Assembly: GCA_964549595.1 (NCBI GenBank)
Contig: CAZJWK010000083.1
Location: 1-12,892, forward strand
DNA: 12,892 nt
From: CAZQQN01 sp964549595
GTDB lineage: Bacteria > Bacteroidota > Bacteroidia > CAILMK01 > CAYYUA01
Direction of reading: 5' to 3'
Shown: positions 1-7,081 of the stretch, piece after piece
Numbering within the stretch: position 1 is the first letter of the stretch
How the letters are laid out: each line of letters starts with the position of its first letter
Notes under the pieces: generated by a model
Told to the model about the DNA's origin: nothing
The model's input: only the letters and a program-made list of their open reading frames with translations
Databases searched by the model: none
Position numbers and translations under genes: made by a program

Positions 1-14
1 CCTGTCTCTCGCCG
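1..14 (+). tRNA. possible 3' tip of a tRNA, cut by the window edge
   Basis: Bases 2-6 (CTGTC) would be the 3' strand of a T-stem, 7-13 (TCTCGCC) the 3' strand of a 7-bp acceptor stem, and G14 the discriminator base; no CCA is encoded. A G discriminator and this acceptor sequence are compatible with a serine tRNA. Only 14 bases are visible, so neither the cloverleaf nor the anticodon can be tested. This is a pattern match, not a firm call. Confidence 0.3.
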
Positions 15-26
15 CTTCTATATAAA

Positions 27-53
27 TCAATTACAAGGAAAGCATGTAATTGA
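27..53. repeat. 9-bp perfect inverted repeat
   Basis: TCAATTACA (27-35) is the exact reverse complement of TGTAATTGA (45-53), with a 9-base spacer. It lies just after the possible tRNA end. No T-run follows on either strand, so it is not a textbook intrinsic terminator; it could be a weak hairpin or a protein-binding palindrome. A second smaller repeat follows, CAAAAT (60-65) and ATTTTG (73-78). The rest of 1-275 is AT-rich and no gene is visible in it. Confidence 0.5.
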
Positions 54-275
54 CAAGTGCAAAATTAAAGGTATTTTGGAAATGTACAAACCTTAAAGCA
101 TAAATTTATTTTCATTCGGTATGTAATCTAATCAGGGCAAAATTTCCGATGGCTTAAATTGTAACCAAATGAGGATGTGAAAATGTTTACCTGGGTCTAA
201 AAGGGCTATGTTTGAAGATTAAAACTATTCACCCTGAAAGCAATCCTAAATGATAAGCAAAAGTGGGAAAGTACT

Positions 276-2405
276 TTATTCTTTCCTGAGGTATTTTTTG
301 AACAATTTCAAAACAGCGGGAAAGATCAACACATCAGCAATCCAGGCAACAAATAGTGCCACAGAACATAAAAGCCCCATATTTTCAATGGATCGTAACC
401 TACTGAACAAAAGAACAAGAAACCCAAGCCCGAAAATCAGGGTACTGTTCATAATAGGCCGAACATAGGGCAATACATAGCCAGAAAAGATTAAACTCGT
501 CTCTTTTTCCTGAAGCGAACCCTGCCGGTAATACCATAAGATATGCAGGCTATCGTCTACCACAATTCCAATTACTACACAAGCAATTACTGCGGTACTG
601 ATATCGAAGGGAATATTGAAGATAAACATAACAAGTGACAATACCAGGAGCGGGAAAATGTTCAAGAATAGGCTTATAAGCCCGAGTTTCCAGTCTCTTA
701 TTATCAACAAAATAAGCATTAAAATTAAAACAATGGCCAAGCCCAGGTTATATAGCATCCCACTGACAATATGCTCCATTTGATAAAGATAAATAGGAAG
801 GTACCCGGCACTGTTTATTTCGTAATTATGGTTTTGGCTGAAATGCCGGATGACTTCCAAAGTTTGGTTGTAATATTTTTTCATTTCGACCGTTGAGCCC
901 ATTGGTATTCGGACCATCATTCGGGTCCTCAGGCTATCTTCGGATAAAAATAATGGACGGGCATTTTTTGTGACCAACGGATGGTTAATGGCAAACCATT
1001 GATCAAACCCGACCATCCCATCCACAAAATCAAACTGCGCCAATTTTTGTCTTAACTCCTTTAAGTTCTGCCAATCCTGTTTTTCCCAAGGTTCTTGCTT
1101 TTTTTTCAATACCAAATCAAGCGGGTTGAAATAACCAAAAGATTCTTCAATCCCATAGACATCCTGGCGAACCTTGTTGTCTTTGGGCAGGAACGTTAAG
1201 GAATTGGTGTCCACTTTGATTTCACTGAAAAAATAAACCCCGCTGAACATGATAATAGCGGCGAAAGCAGTAAGAATTACCGTCCTCCATGTTGATAAGC
1301 CCGCGTAAAACCGGAAAAGCCAGTGATAAACAAATGAATCGAGCTTTGAACCATGTGAATCAAATGCTTTTTTACCGGGAATGGCTCGAATTTCCGGGAT
1401 GCCTAAAATAAGCAATAAAAACAGGCCTATTGCTAATCCTCCGGAAGCTATAACACCGAATTGGCTAATTATGGGAAATTCACTAATAATCAGAGAGCCC
1501 AGGCCGATAATAGTAGTAATCGCTGCCAGGCACACCGGTGCTACCTTTATGTTAAGGTAATGGCGTAATAAACCGTCACTTTTACTGGTTAAATGCAAGA
1601 GGTAAGCCCCAAAAAGAATGATGAATAACATGGGTATTACCATGTTTACCATGTTGACTTTGATACCCGTCCAACCATAAAGAGAAATTGCAGGCAGGAA
1701 GCAAAGCATTAGCAAAAGCAGAATGATGAATAAACGTTTACGGGAACTTATTCGTAAAGTAAGAATCACGATCATGAAAAGAAAAGCAAGGCTAATCAAT
1801 AGCCCCCCATCTTCCTTGGATAGGCGGTCTATCTCAGAAAATATCACCCCACTTCCGGTTAAATGGGTTTCAATGGTGTCGGGTAAAAACGCTGTTTTTC
1901 GCTTAATAGAGTCCAGAATGCCATGTCGTTTGTCATTGGGTGTTTTTGTGCTTTCCAAACGCAGGTATACCATTTCTCCCCGGCCATTTCGGGTATCAAA
2001 ATACATGGAATCCACCCTCTCCAGTAAACTACGCTGACCAGAATCCAGGAAAAACACGAAGTCTTTAATGTCACTCCGGGCGAAAACTTGTCTAAGCCCA
2101 TGGATATTTCGAAGGCTATCGCTGACTTGGGCTACGATATTAATTTTTTCTTGGGTGGCTTGGTTTTCCGGGAAAACCAGGTAATAAAACATCCACTCAT
2201 CATGCCCGAAATCCTCAACAAATTGTTGGTTTTGCTTAACGATTTCGGAGTCATCCGGGAACCATTCTTCCAGCTTGTTTTCTACCTCAATCGAAGTAAC
2301 CGGTATAGCAGCCAATAAAACCAGGAACCAGCCTAACCAGCGTACCCACCTGCGTTTTTGCATAAAAAGGATGTAATGCCGGTAAAGCTGGACAATGGTT
2401 TTCAT
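276..2405 (-). CDS. RND-superfamily (MMPL-type) membrane transporter
   Basis: This is an inner-membrane exporter of the MMPL/RND superfamily, about 709 residues, a normal size for the single-chain bacterial members. The layout is one N-terminal membrane segment, a periplasmic loop of roughly 160 residues, a block of about six membrane segments, a second periplasmic loop, then five or six more segments. The second half carries the RND motif GIVVDDSLHIL (Asp pair near residues 617-618), expected to relay protons. The corresponding helix of the first half (near FGAYLLHL) has no acidic residue. The reading frame extends four codons to a TTG at 2417, but the ATG at 2405 is the simpler start. The substrate is unknown; relatives in this phylum are often linked to lipid or hydrophobic compound export. 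No partner periplasmic adaptor or outer-membrane channel gene is adjacent. Family call firm, function not. Confidence 0.9.
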   Translation of the reverse strand: MKTIVQLYRHYILFMQKRRWVRWLGWFLVLLAAIPVTSIEVENKLEEWFPDDSEIVKQNQQFVEDFGHDEWMFYYLVFPENQATQEKINIVAQVSDSLRNIHGLRQVFARSDIKDFVFFLDSGQRSLLERVDSMYFDTRNGRGEMVYLRLESTKTPNDKRHGILDSIKRKTAFLPDTIETHLTGSGVIFSEIDRLSKEDGGLLISLAFLFMIVILTLRISSRKRLFIILLLLMLCFLPAISLYGWTGIKVNMVNMVIPMLFIILFGAYLLHLTSKSDGLLRHYLNIKVAPVCLAAITTIIGLGSLIISEFPIISQFGVIASGGLAIGLFLLLILGIPEIRAIPGKKAFDSHGSKLDSFVYHWLFRFYAGLSTWRTVILTAFAAIIMFSGVYFFSEIKVDTNSLTFLPKDNKVRQDVYGIEESFGYFNPLDLVLKKKQEPWEKQDWQNLKELRQKLAQFDFVDGMVGFDQWFAINHPLVTKNARPLFLSEDSLRTRMMVRIPMGSTVEMKKYYNQTLEVIRHFSQNHNYEINSAGYLPIYLYQMEHIVSGMLYNLGLAIVLILMLILLIIRDWKLGLISLFLNIFPLLVLSLVMFIFNIPFDISTAVIACVVIGIVVDDSLHILWYYRQGSLQEKETSLIFSGYVLPYVRPIMNSTLIFGLGFLVLLFSRLRSIENMGLLCSVALFVAWIADVLIFPAVLKLFKKYLRKE

Positions 2406-2421
2406 GGCTTTTTTCAATTAG

Positions 2422-2508
2422 AAACCTTAATAACGAATCTTGACCTTCCAAAAATAAAGTAAGTGCGCAAAAGGCAAATAGAAATTGCCATTTATAAGCA
2501 TTTTTCAT
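2422..2508 (-). pseudogene. possible signal-peptide remnant upstream of the transporter
   Basis: From an ATG at 2508 the minus strand reads a basic start (MKNAYKW), then a hydrophobic stretch (QFLFAFCALTLFL) and EGQD, very like a Bacteroidota signal peptide with cleavage near Gly-Gln. The frame then runs into the transporter gene in another frame, loses protein-like character and stops at 2287. It could be the surviving 5' end of a deleted secreted-protein gene, a short leader peptide or chance. No promoter was identified in front of it. Confidence 0.2.
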
Positions 2509-2682
2509 GAATTTAAAAATGATCAGAACACTGCCTTTACCATTTGTACGGGTAAGCGACTTCCCTATTTAGATTGGCGCTGGTGTTCAAATTCAGAAAG
2601 CAGAAGGATATTCCGGAATAAACTGCAAAATAATCATTCGGAATGCGCCGGATCAAAATTACCTGAAATTTTTGATAAGGGG

Positions 2683-3177
2683 CTATTCGCCCTCTTTTAT
2701 CGCTTTTAATGTATTAAACAACGACTCGTCTACAACATAACAGCCTGATTCAGACAATTCAAAAATTTCTTCCTTTCTATCCTTATGATAAGCCTTTTCA
2801 GAAGTAAAAACCTTAATATCACCTTCATCGGCAAAGCTTGAAAAGTCCTGAGCCAATTGATTTATGACGTCCTGATCAGTAAGGTCGATCCTATCATTGT
2901 TTGAATTCACAACCAAACCGGCCAATTCAATTTGGTCCTCCTTGAAATGGAAGATCTTGAGTTCTTTGGGTGACCGGTGTTCAAGGTATTCAACCTTACC
3001 CAGTACCTTGTCAAATACAATATCGCTGAAGTCCTCGATCAATTGCTCTACCCGTTCAGGTTCTTCTTCTTTCATCGTTTGCCAATCCTCAGGTTGGATG
3101 TTTTGGGCAGCCAAAAATTGCGTAAATTCTTTTTCCAATTCCTGAAGCTCCTCTAATGTTAAACGGCGATATTTCAT
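2683..3177 (-). CDS. DUF6495-like conserved Bacteroidota protein
   Basis: The product is a soluble acidic protein of about 164 residues with no signal peptide or membrane segment. Its opening MKYRRLTLEELQELEKEF, followed by a glutamate-rich helical region, matches my recollection of the DUF6495 family, which is restricted to the Bacteroidota and has no known function. The C-terminal part mixes predicted strands and helices (for example IKVFTSEKAYHK) and includes one cysteine in a GCYVVDE segment. The frame stays open to a TTG at 3210. The ATG at 3177 is preferred because a convincing promoter (-7 box 3196-3203) lies inside the longer version, which would leave a leader of about a dozen bases. 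The gene appears to be monocistronic and is divergent from the ABC operon. Confidence 0.75.
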   Translation of the reverse strand: MKYRRLTLEELQELEKEFTQFLAAQNIQPEDWQTMKEEEPERVEQLIEDFSDIVFDKVLGKVEYLEHRSPKELKIFHFKEDQIELAGLVVNSNNDRIDLTDQDVINQLAQDFSSFADEGDIKVFTSEKAYHKDRKEEIFELSESGCYVVDESLFNTLKAIKEGE

Positions 3178-3195
3178 AGCCCAAGGTTTTACCTG

Positions 3196-3228
3196 CAAAG
3201 GTAACCCCAATAACCTTTTACAAGCAAA
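3196..3228 (-). promoter_or_regulatory. Bacteroidota-type promoter of the DUF6495-like gene
   Basis: On the minus strand TTTG (3225-3228) is followed after 21 bases by TACCTTTG (3196-3203), an exact match to the TAnnTTTG -7 consensus of this phylum. The ATG at 3177 lies 18 bases downstream of the box. Confidence 0.65.
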
Positions 3229-3310
3229 TGGAATTTAATATGCTCATAATGCTTCACAACATGCAATTGAAGCCGGATAAAGCGGATATTAAAAATTTTT
3301 CGGCTAAAAT

Positions 3311-3343
3311 TTTGGCTCATTCCATACTACCTAAATACCTTTG
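3311..3343 (+). promoter_or_regulatory. Bacteroidota-type promoter of the YtrA/ABC operon
   Basis: TTTG (3311-3314) is followed after 21 bases by TACCTTTG (3336-3343), the same -7 octamer and spacing as the divergent promoter at 3196-3228. The expected transcription start falls inside the palindrome that begins at the next base, about 35 bases before the ATPase start codon. Confidence 0.7.
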
Positions 3344-3369
3344 TAGTGTAATAATTAAGTAATACAGTA
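3344..3369. promoter_or_regulatory. 26-bp near-palindromic operator, probable YtrA-type repressor site
   Basis: Twenty of the 26 bases (ten of thirteen base pairs) are symmetric about the point between 3356 and 3357. The outer half-sites are AGTGTA (3345-3350) and TACAGT (3363-3368) around a 12-base TA-rich core containing TTAA. It starts immediately after the -7 box, so a bound protein would cover the transcription start. The half-sites resemble the GTGTA/TACAC type that I recall for YtrA-subfamily GntR repressors. The repressor encoded at 5028-5408 in the same operon is the obvious candidate ligand, implying autoregulation; that link is inferred. Confidence 0.65.
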
Positions 3370-3383
3370 AAAAATCAAAACCT

Positions 3384-4226
3384 ATGGAAACCACAGTAAA
3401 CCTAAAAGGATTGACTTTTGGCTACTCCAAAAGGAACACCCTTTTCCAAAACTTAGATTTAGCATTGGAGCCGGGACACATTTACGGCATGTTTGGTAAA
3501 AACGGAACCGGTAAAACAACCTTGCTTAAGCAGATGACTGGTTTATTGTTCCCGGATAGGGGTCAATCAACGGTTTTTGGCTATCCTCCTTCCAAACGTT
3601 TACCCGGGGTATTACAGGAAATATTTTTACTACCGGAATATTTTGAGCTTCCTCCCTTAACGACTGAAACCTATCGAAAAGTCCATTCCCCGCTTTATCC
3701 GAATTTTAATCATGACCAATTTGACCGGCATATGGAAGATCTGGACATTCCTCCAAACCAAAAACTCACGAAACTGTCTTTTGGTCAGCAAAAGAAGGCC
3801 CTATTGGCTTTTGCTTTGGCTACTCAAACACGATTGTTAATCATGGATGAACCCACGAACGGCCTCGATATCCCTTCCAAAAGTCAATTCCGAAAAACCT
3901 TAGCGGGTGCTATATCGGAAGAACAAATCGTTCTCATTTCCACTCATCAGGTACGTGACCTCGCAAGCCTGATTGATCAGGTTATCATACTGGAAAACGG
4001 ACAAATCATTTTTCAAGAACCCATTGACCGGATTAACCAGGCTTTATCCTTCAAAGAAATCAAGGAAGGGGAAAGTGTACAGCCACTTTATTCGGAACCT
4101 TCATTTTCCGGCCACAAAGCCATTCTACCGGCTGACAAGGAACAAACAGAAGTGGATCTGGAACTGCTTTTTAACGGCATTTTAACAGCACAAGATACTA
4201 TTCAGGAACAATTTAAAAAACAATAA
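3384..4226 (+). CDS. ABC transporter ATP-binding protein (YtrB-like)
   Basis: This is a 280-residue cytoplasmic ATPase with one nucleotide-binding domain. Walker A is GKNGTGKTT (38-46), the signature is an altered LSFGQQ (131-136, Phe in place of the first Gly of LSGGQ), Walker B with catalytic Glu156 is LLIMDEP (151-157), and the switch histidine is H188. The Q-loop position reads LLPEYFEL, with Glu where Gln is usual, as in YtrB/NatA-type ATPases. After about residue 215 comes a tail of roughly 65 residues outside the core fold. The membrane partner gene starts three bases after the stop, so translation is probably coupled. In such operons the complex is usually thought to act as an exporter or envelope-stress pump; the substrate here is unknown. 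Confidence 0.93.
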   Translation: METTVNLKGLTFGYSKRNTLFQNLDLALEPGHIYGMFGKNGTGKTTLLKQMTGLLFPDRGQSTVFGYPPSKRLPGVLQEIFLLPEYFELPPLTTETYRKVHSPLYPNFNHDQFDRHMEDLDIPPNQKLTKLSFGQQKKALLAFALATQTRLLIMDEPTNGLDIPSKSQFRKTLAGAISEEQIVLISTHQVRDLASLIDQVIILENGQIIFQEPIDRINQALSFKEIKEGESVQPLYSEPSFSGHKAILPADKEQTEVDLELLFNGILTAQDTIQEQFKKQ

Positions 4227-4229
4227 ACC

Positions 4230-5024
4230 ATGAATACTGCCCAATTTTTTGACCTCAAACGATTTGTCATTTTTCTGAAAAGACAGCTTGTAGTCAATAA
4301 CCGCAGTTGGCTCATCGAACTTGGCGGTCTTACCGGAATTTTACTTTTTTTAACAATAGTACAGTGGGTAACCAATTACGATTACCAATTTAATTTTTTC
4401 AGGAATGTGGCCCTATTATCCTTTTTTGCCGGTGGTATCGGGCTCACCAGTAAATCTTTTAGTGAACTCCGTTCGCCGGCAAAAGCATTGCTTTACATGA
4501 ATTCACCGGCATCGGTTTTTGAAAAGCTACTCACAAATTGGTTGATCAGAGCCATTGGATTTGCCATAATCATGTATGTCATAATTTTTATCATGAGTAT
4601 AGTATGCGGAGCTTTAAGCGAGGCCATCCTTGGCTCCTCATGGCAAACCTTCGATCTTTTTGCCGTCAAAAACCTAAAAATAGCAGGCCATTTCCTGGTC
4701 TGGCAAAGCATTTTCTTGTTTGGTGCGGTGTATTTTAAAAACAATAACTTGATCAAAACCCTTTTTTCCCTCATTGGAATTGGATTGTTTTTCTCGCTAT
4801 GGACCGGGTTAATTGGTGCCGGCGTTAAGGAGCTATATGGCATTGAAAGCTTGCAAATGCGTATCAGTTCAGAAGTGGCAGCCAATCAATCACCCAACGG
4901 CAATACATCCGCCTTCTTTAACTTTATCAATACATTAGAAATCGTCTTCAAGTGGGTGTATGTAGCAATCGCCCCATTCTTTTTACTCGTTACGTATTTT
5001 CATTTGAAAGAAAGGGAGTTCTAA
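4230..5024 (+). CDS. ABC transporter membrane subunit of the YtrA-type operon
   Basis: The product is a 264-residue integral membrane protein with about six hydrophobic segments, for example GLTGILLFLTIVQWV near 33-47, FAIIMYVIIFIMSIV near 112-126, and a final segment VYVAIAPFFLLVTYF shortly before the charged C-terminal tail LKEREF. It has no ATP-binding motif and no strong family signature that I can name. Its role as permease is inferred from lying between the ATPase (3 bases upstream) and the GntR regulator (3 bases downstream), a standard order in these operons. Segment NSPASVFEKLLTNWLIR, after the second helix, is the type of cytoplasmic loop expected to contact the ATPase. Confidence 0.82.
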   Translation: MNTAQFFDLKRFVIFLKRQLVVNNRSWLIELGGLTGILLFLTIVQWVTNYDYQFNFFRNVALLSFFAGGIGLTSKSFSELRSPAKALLYMNSPASVFEKLLTNWLIRAIGFAIIMYVIIFIMSIVCGALSEAILGSSWQTFDLFAVKNLKIAGHFLVWQSIFLFGAVYFKNNNLIKTLFSLIGIGLFFSLWTGLIGAGVKELYGIESLQMRISSEVAANQSPNGNTSAFFNFINTLEIVFKWVYVAIAPFFLLVTYFHLKEREF

Positions 5025-5027
5025 AAT

Positions 5028-5408
5028 ATGGAATTCAAAAATAACAGTCCCATATATCAGCAAATAGCCGATCATTTTTATGAAAAAATCCTTCGTGCAC
5101 AATGGAAAAGCGGAGAACGCATTCCTTCGGTAAGGGAAGTGGCCATGACGTTAGAAGTAAATCCCAACACCGCGGTCAGGGCCTATGAGCAATTGCAAAA
5201 CCAGGGAATTATCTATAACAAACGAGGCATCGGCTATTTCCTATCGCCGGACGGTTATGACAAGGTCTTGGCCATTAAGCAAAGAGAATTCAAAAAAACC
5301 GTCTTACCAGATTTGTTTAAGCAAATGGATTTGCTTAAAATAGGAATCAAAGAAGTCGAACAATTATATCAAAACCACAAAAATCACAATCAAAATGAAA
5401 ACCAGTAA
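5028..5408 (+). CDS. GntR-family transcriptional regulator, YtrA subfamily
   Basis: This 126-residue DNA-binding protein has an N-terminal winged helix-turn-helix (about residues 8-73) with the GntR hallmarks: SPIYQQIADHF at the start, GERIPSVREVA leading into the recognition region NPNTAVRAYEQL, and a wing ending GIGYFLS. The remaining 50 residues form a short helical tail, too small for a ligand-binding FadR or UTRA domain; this is the defining layout of the YtrA subfamily. These proteins usually act as dimeric repressors of their own ABC-transporter operon. Here the gene starts three bases after the membrane subunit and overlaps the next gene by 14 bases, and a matching palindrome (3344-3369) covers the operon start. 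The inducing signal is unknown. Confidence 0.93.
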   Translation: MEFKNNSPIYQQIADHFYEKILRAQWKSGERIPSVREVAMTLEVNPNTAVRAYEQLQNQGIIYNKRGIGYFLSPDGYDKVLAIKQREFKKTVLPDLFKQMDLLKIGIKEVEQLYQNHKNHNQNENQ

Positions 5409-5805
5409 TAAATTATTATTAGGCGTATTTATTTTGTTTTTGGTCGGATCGATCCTCATTATGGTCCGGCTGGCAAGCATGGCTGTTAATCAAGAGGTTT
5501 CTATGAATGTTCCGGAAGAAAAACCCCTCATTATCAGGCCTTCCACCCAACGTGCTCAATTGGATAGCCTAAAACAACGTGTCAAGCGGCAAGGAGGCGA
5601 ATTAAATTACTCCCATATTCAGTACAATAATTCCGGAATGCTAACCGAAATAGCCGGGGAGGTAGAGTACCCCTGTTGTTCAGGTAAGTTTAAGACGGAT
5701 AGTTTAAAGCACATTGTCATTGTAAAGGGTACCAAAGATTTAGGCATTTTCGTCAATAATGATAAACCGGTTATGAATTCAGTTTGGGAGCAAGACTGGG
5801 ACTGA
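5395..5805 (+). CDS. small membrane-anchored protein of the YtrA operon, function unknown
   Basis: The product is a 136-residue protein with one N-terminal membrane anchor (about 7-27, LLLGVFILFLVGSILIMVRL) and a soluble domain, presumably periplasmic. The start ATG lies within the last codons of the repressor gene (14-base overlap), which suggests translational coupling and a job linked to the transporter. The segment QLDSLKQRVKRQGGELNYS followed by YNNSGMLTEIAGEV recalls the repeat-like tail (Leu-rich helix, then Asn-x-x-Gly-x-Ile/Leu-x-x-Ile strand) found C-terminal in Bacteroidota M56/BlaR1-type membrane proteins. A Cys-Cys pair follows (YPCCSG). The similarity is from memory and unverified. 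It could be an accessory subunit, a sensor of envelope state or unrelated to transport. Confidence 0.75.
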   Translation: MKTSNKLLLGVFILFLVGSILIMVRLASMAVNQEVSMNVPEEKPLIIRPSTQRAQLDSLKQRVKRQGGELNYSHIQYNNSGMLTEIAGEVEYPCCSGKFKTDSLKHIVIVKGTKDLGIFVNNDKPVMNSVWEQDWD

Positions 5806-5819
5806 AGGCAATTTTTGAC

Positions 5820-5827
5820 TAAATTTG
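5820..5827 (+). promoter_or_regulatory. candidate -7 box giving a near-leaderless DUF763 transcript
   Basis: TAAATTTG matches the TAnnTTTG consensus and ends six bases before the ATG at 5834. No clear TTTG is seen at the usual upstream distance (a weak CTGG lies at 5796-5799), so this promoter may be weak or accidental. If used, the mRNA would begin at or next to the start codon. Confidence 0.35.
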
Positions 5828-5833
5828 GTAGCC

Positions 5834-7054
5834 ATGAAACGTTCCGGTTACAGTGACTTGCCGCTACATGGTGGCCACGTACCGCAATGGCTGGCTCAGC
5901 GAATGCAAAAGTTGGGCGGGGCTATTTCCGAGGCCATCGTGCAGGAATATGGTAAAGCTGAGTTCCTCAGAAGAATGAGTGACCCCGGTTGGTTTCAGGC
6001 ATTGGGCTCCGTAATGGGCATGGATTGGCATTCATCCGGGATTACAACTTCTGTGCTGGGTGCGCTAAAAAGGGCTATTAATCCGGCTTCCCATGAATTA
6101 GGCATTCACATTTGCGGAGGCCGGGGGAAACAATCCCGGCAAACACCCAATGAACTTTACGACTTTGGGTATAAAACAGGGCTCAATGCCCAAAATTTGG
6201 TTCATTCCAGTAAACTCAGTGCCAAGATTGATAATACCGCCATACAGGATGGCTTTCAGCTTTATCTTCATGCTTTTATACTAACAGATGAGGGAGAATG
6301 GACAGTCATTCAGCAAGGAATGAACAATGGCAACGGGATGGCCAGGCGGTACCATTGGCACTCAAGAAATCTACAATCCTTTGTTAATGCTCCGCACACT
6401 TCAGTTTACGGGCAGAACCAAGGTCAAATCCTAAACTTGACCGATCCGGAAGCTGATCCTACGCGAACAGGAATACTTGACTTAAGCCGGGAAAAACCCC
6501 AACATTTGTTGCCCGAGGTGAAGAAAATGACCATGCCTAACCATCATGACGTTTACCAAAAGGATGTCAATTTGAAAAGGCTGGGTTCTGTACTGGCCCT
6601 GGCCCGGGAAACAGAAATAAAGGATTTTGAAAACCTCCTGATGATCAAAGGGATGGGGCCAAGAACCTTGCAATCATTAACCCTGGTTAGTGAAGTGATT
6701 CATGGTACGCCCTCCCGTTTTTCGGATCCGGGCCGATACGCTTTTGCTCATGGCGGCAAGGATAAAAAACCATTTCCGGTTCCTACCAAGGTTTATGACA
6801 AGACCATCGAAGTATTGGAAACTTCGGTGAAAAAGGCCAAAATTGGTCAAACGGATAAGCAAAAGGCCCTTAAAAGCCTACACAAAACCGCTAAGCAAAT
6901 GGAGCAAAGCTTTGAAGAAGATCCCGGGGGTTTTGAGCAGCTTAAAAAGCATGAGAATAGTAATTCATGGAAATACGGCGGAAGGAGTGTTTTTGGGAAG
7001 GAACAACCACCGAAATCAACCTCTGCAAAAGGCTATCAATTAGACCTTTTTTAG
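5834..7054 (+). CDS. DUF763 family protein with C-terminal sliding-clamp motif
   Basis: This 406-residue soluble protein belongs to DUF763, a family shared by archaea and scattered bacteria whose function I do not know to be established. The family opening is clear (MKRSGYSDLPLHGGHVPQWL). Further conserved-looking blocks are HICGGRGKQSRQTP (92-105), the histidine-rich YHWHSRNLQSF (173-183), and FAHGGKDKKPFPV (304-316). Residues 267-290 (NLLMIKGMGPRTLQSLTLVS and flanks) look like a helix-hairpin-helix, a non-specific DNA-backbone binder. The last five residues are QLDLF, an exact match to the bacterial beta-clamp-binding consensus QL(S/D)LF, behind a flexible Gly/Lys/Ser-rich linker. Together these suggest a DNA replication or repair role. 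The frame opens at a TTG at 5825, but that codon overlaps the -7 box and the family starts at MKRSG, so ATG 5834 is preferred. Confidence 0.9.
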   Translation: MKRSGYSDLPLHGGHVPQWLAQRMQKLGGAISEAIVQEYGKAEFLRRMSDPGWFQALGSVMGMDWHSSGITTSVLGALKRAINPASHELGIHICGGRGKQSRQTPNELYDFGYKTGLNAQNLVHSSKLSAKIDNTAIQDGFQLYLHAFILTDEGEWTVIQQGMNNGNGMARRYHWHSRNLQSFVNAPHTSVYGQNQGQILNLTDPEADPTRTGILDLSREKPQHLLPEVKKMTMPNHHDVYQKDVNLKRLGSVLALARETEIKDFENLLMIKGMGPRTLQSLTLVSEVIHGTPSRFSDPGRYAFAHGGKDKKPFPVPTKVYDKTIEVLETSVKKAKIGQTDKQKALKSLHKTAKQMEQSFEEDPGGFEQLKKHENSNSWKYGGRSVFGKEQPPKSTSAKGYQLDLF

Positions 7055-7081
7055 ATTTAGGTGGCCTGTTTGTTAATTCTC

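Noticed and set aside
2678..2694. Short hairpin (AGGGGC/GCCCTC) over the stop of the DUF6495-like gene as a terminator
   Set aside because: Only about five pairs including a wobble, and the T-run is on the wrong side for the minus-strand gene.
2485..2709. Plus-strand open frame of 74 codons in the gap before the DUF6495-like gene
   Set aside because: Its translation has no domain-like pattern, it overlaps the 3' end of the opposite gene, and no promoter or ribosome site precedes it.
4493..4885. Minus-strand open frame of 130 codons inside the ABC membrane subunit
   Set aside because: The plus strand encodes a consistent multi-helix protein in a tight operon; the reverse frame is a shadow.
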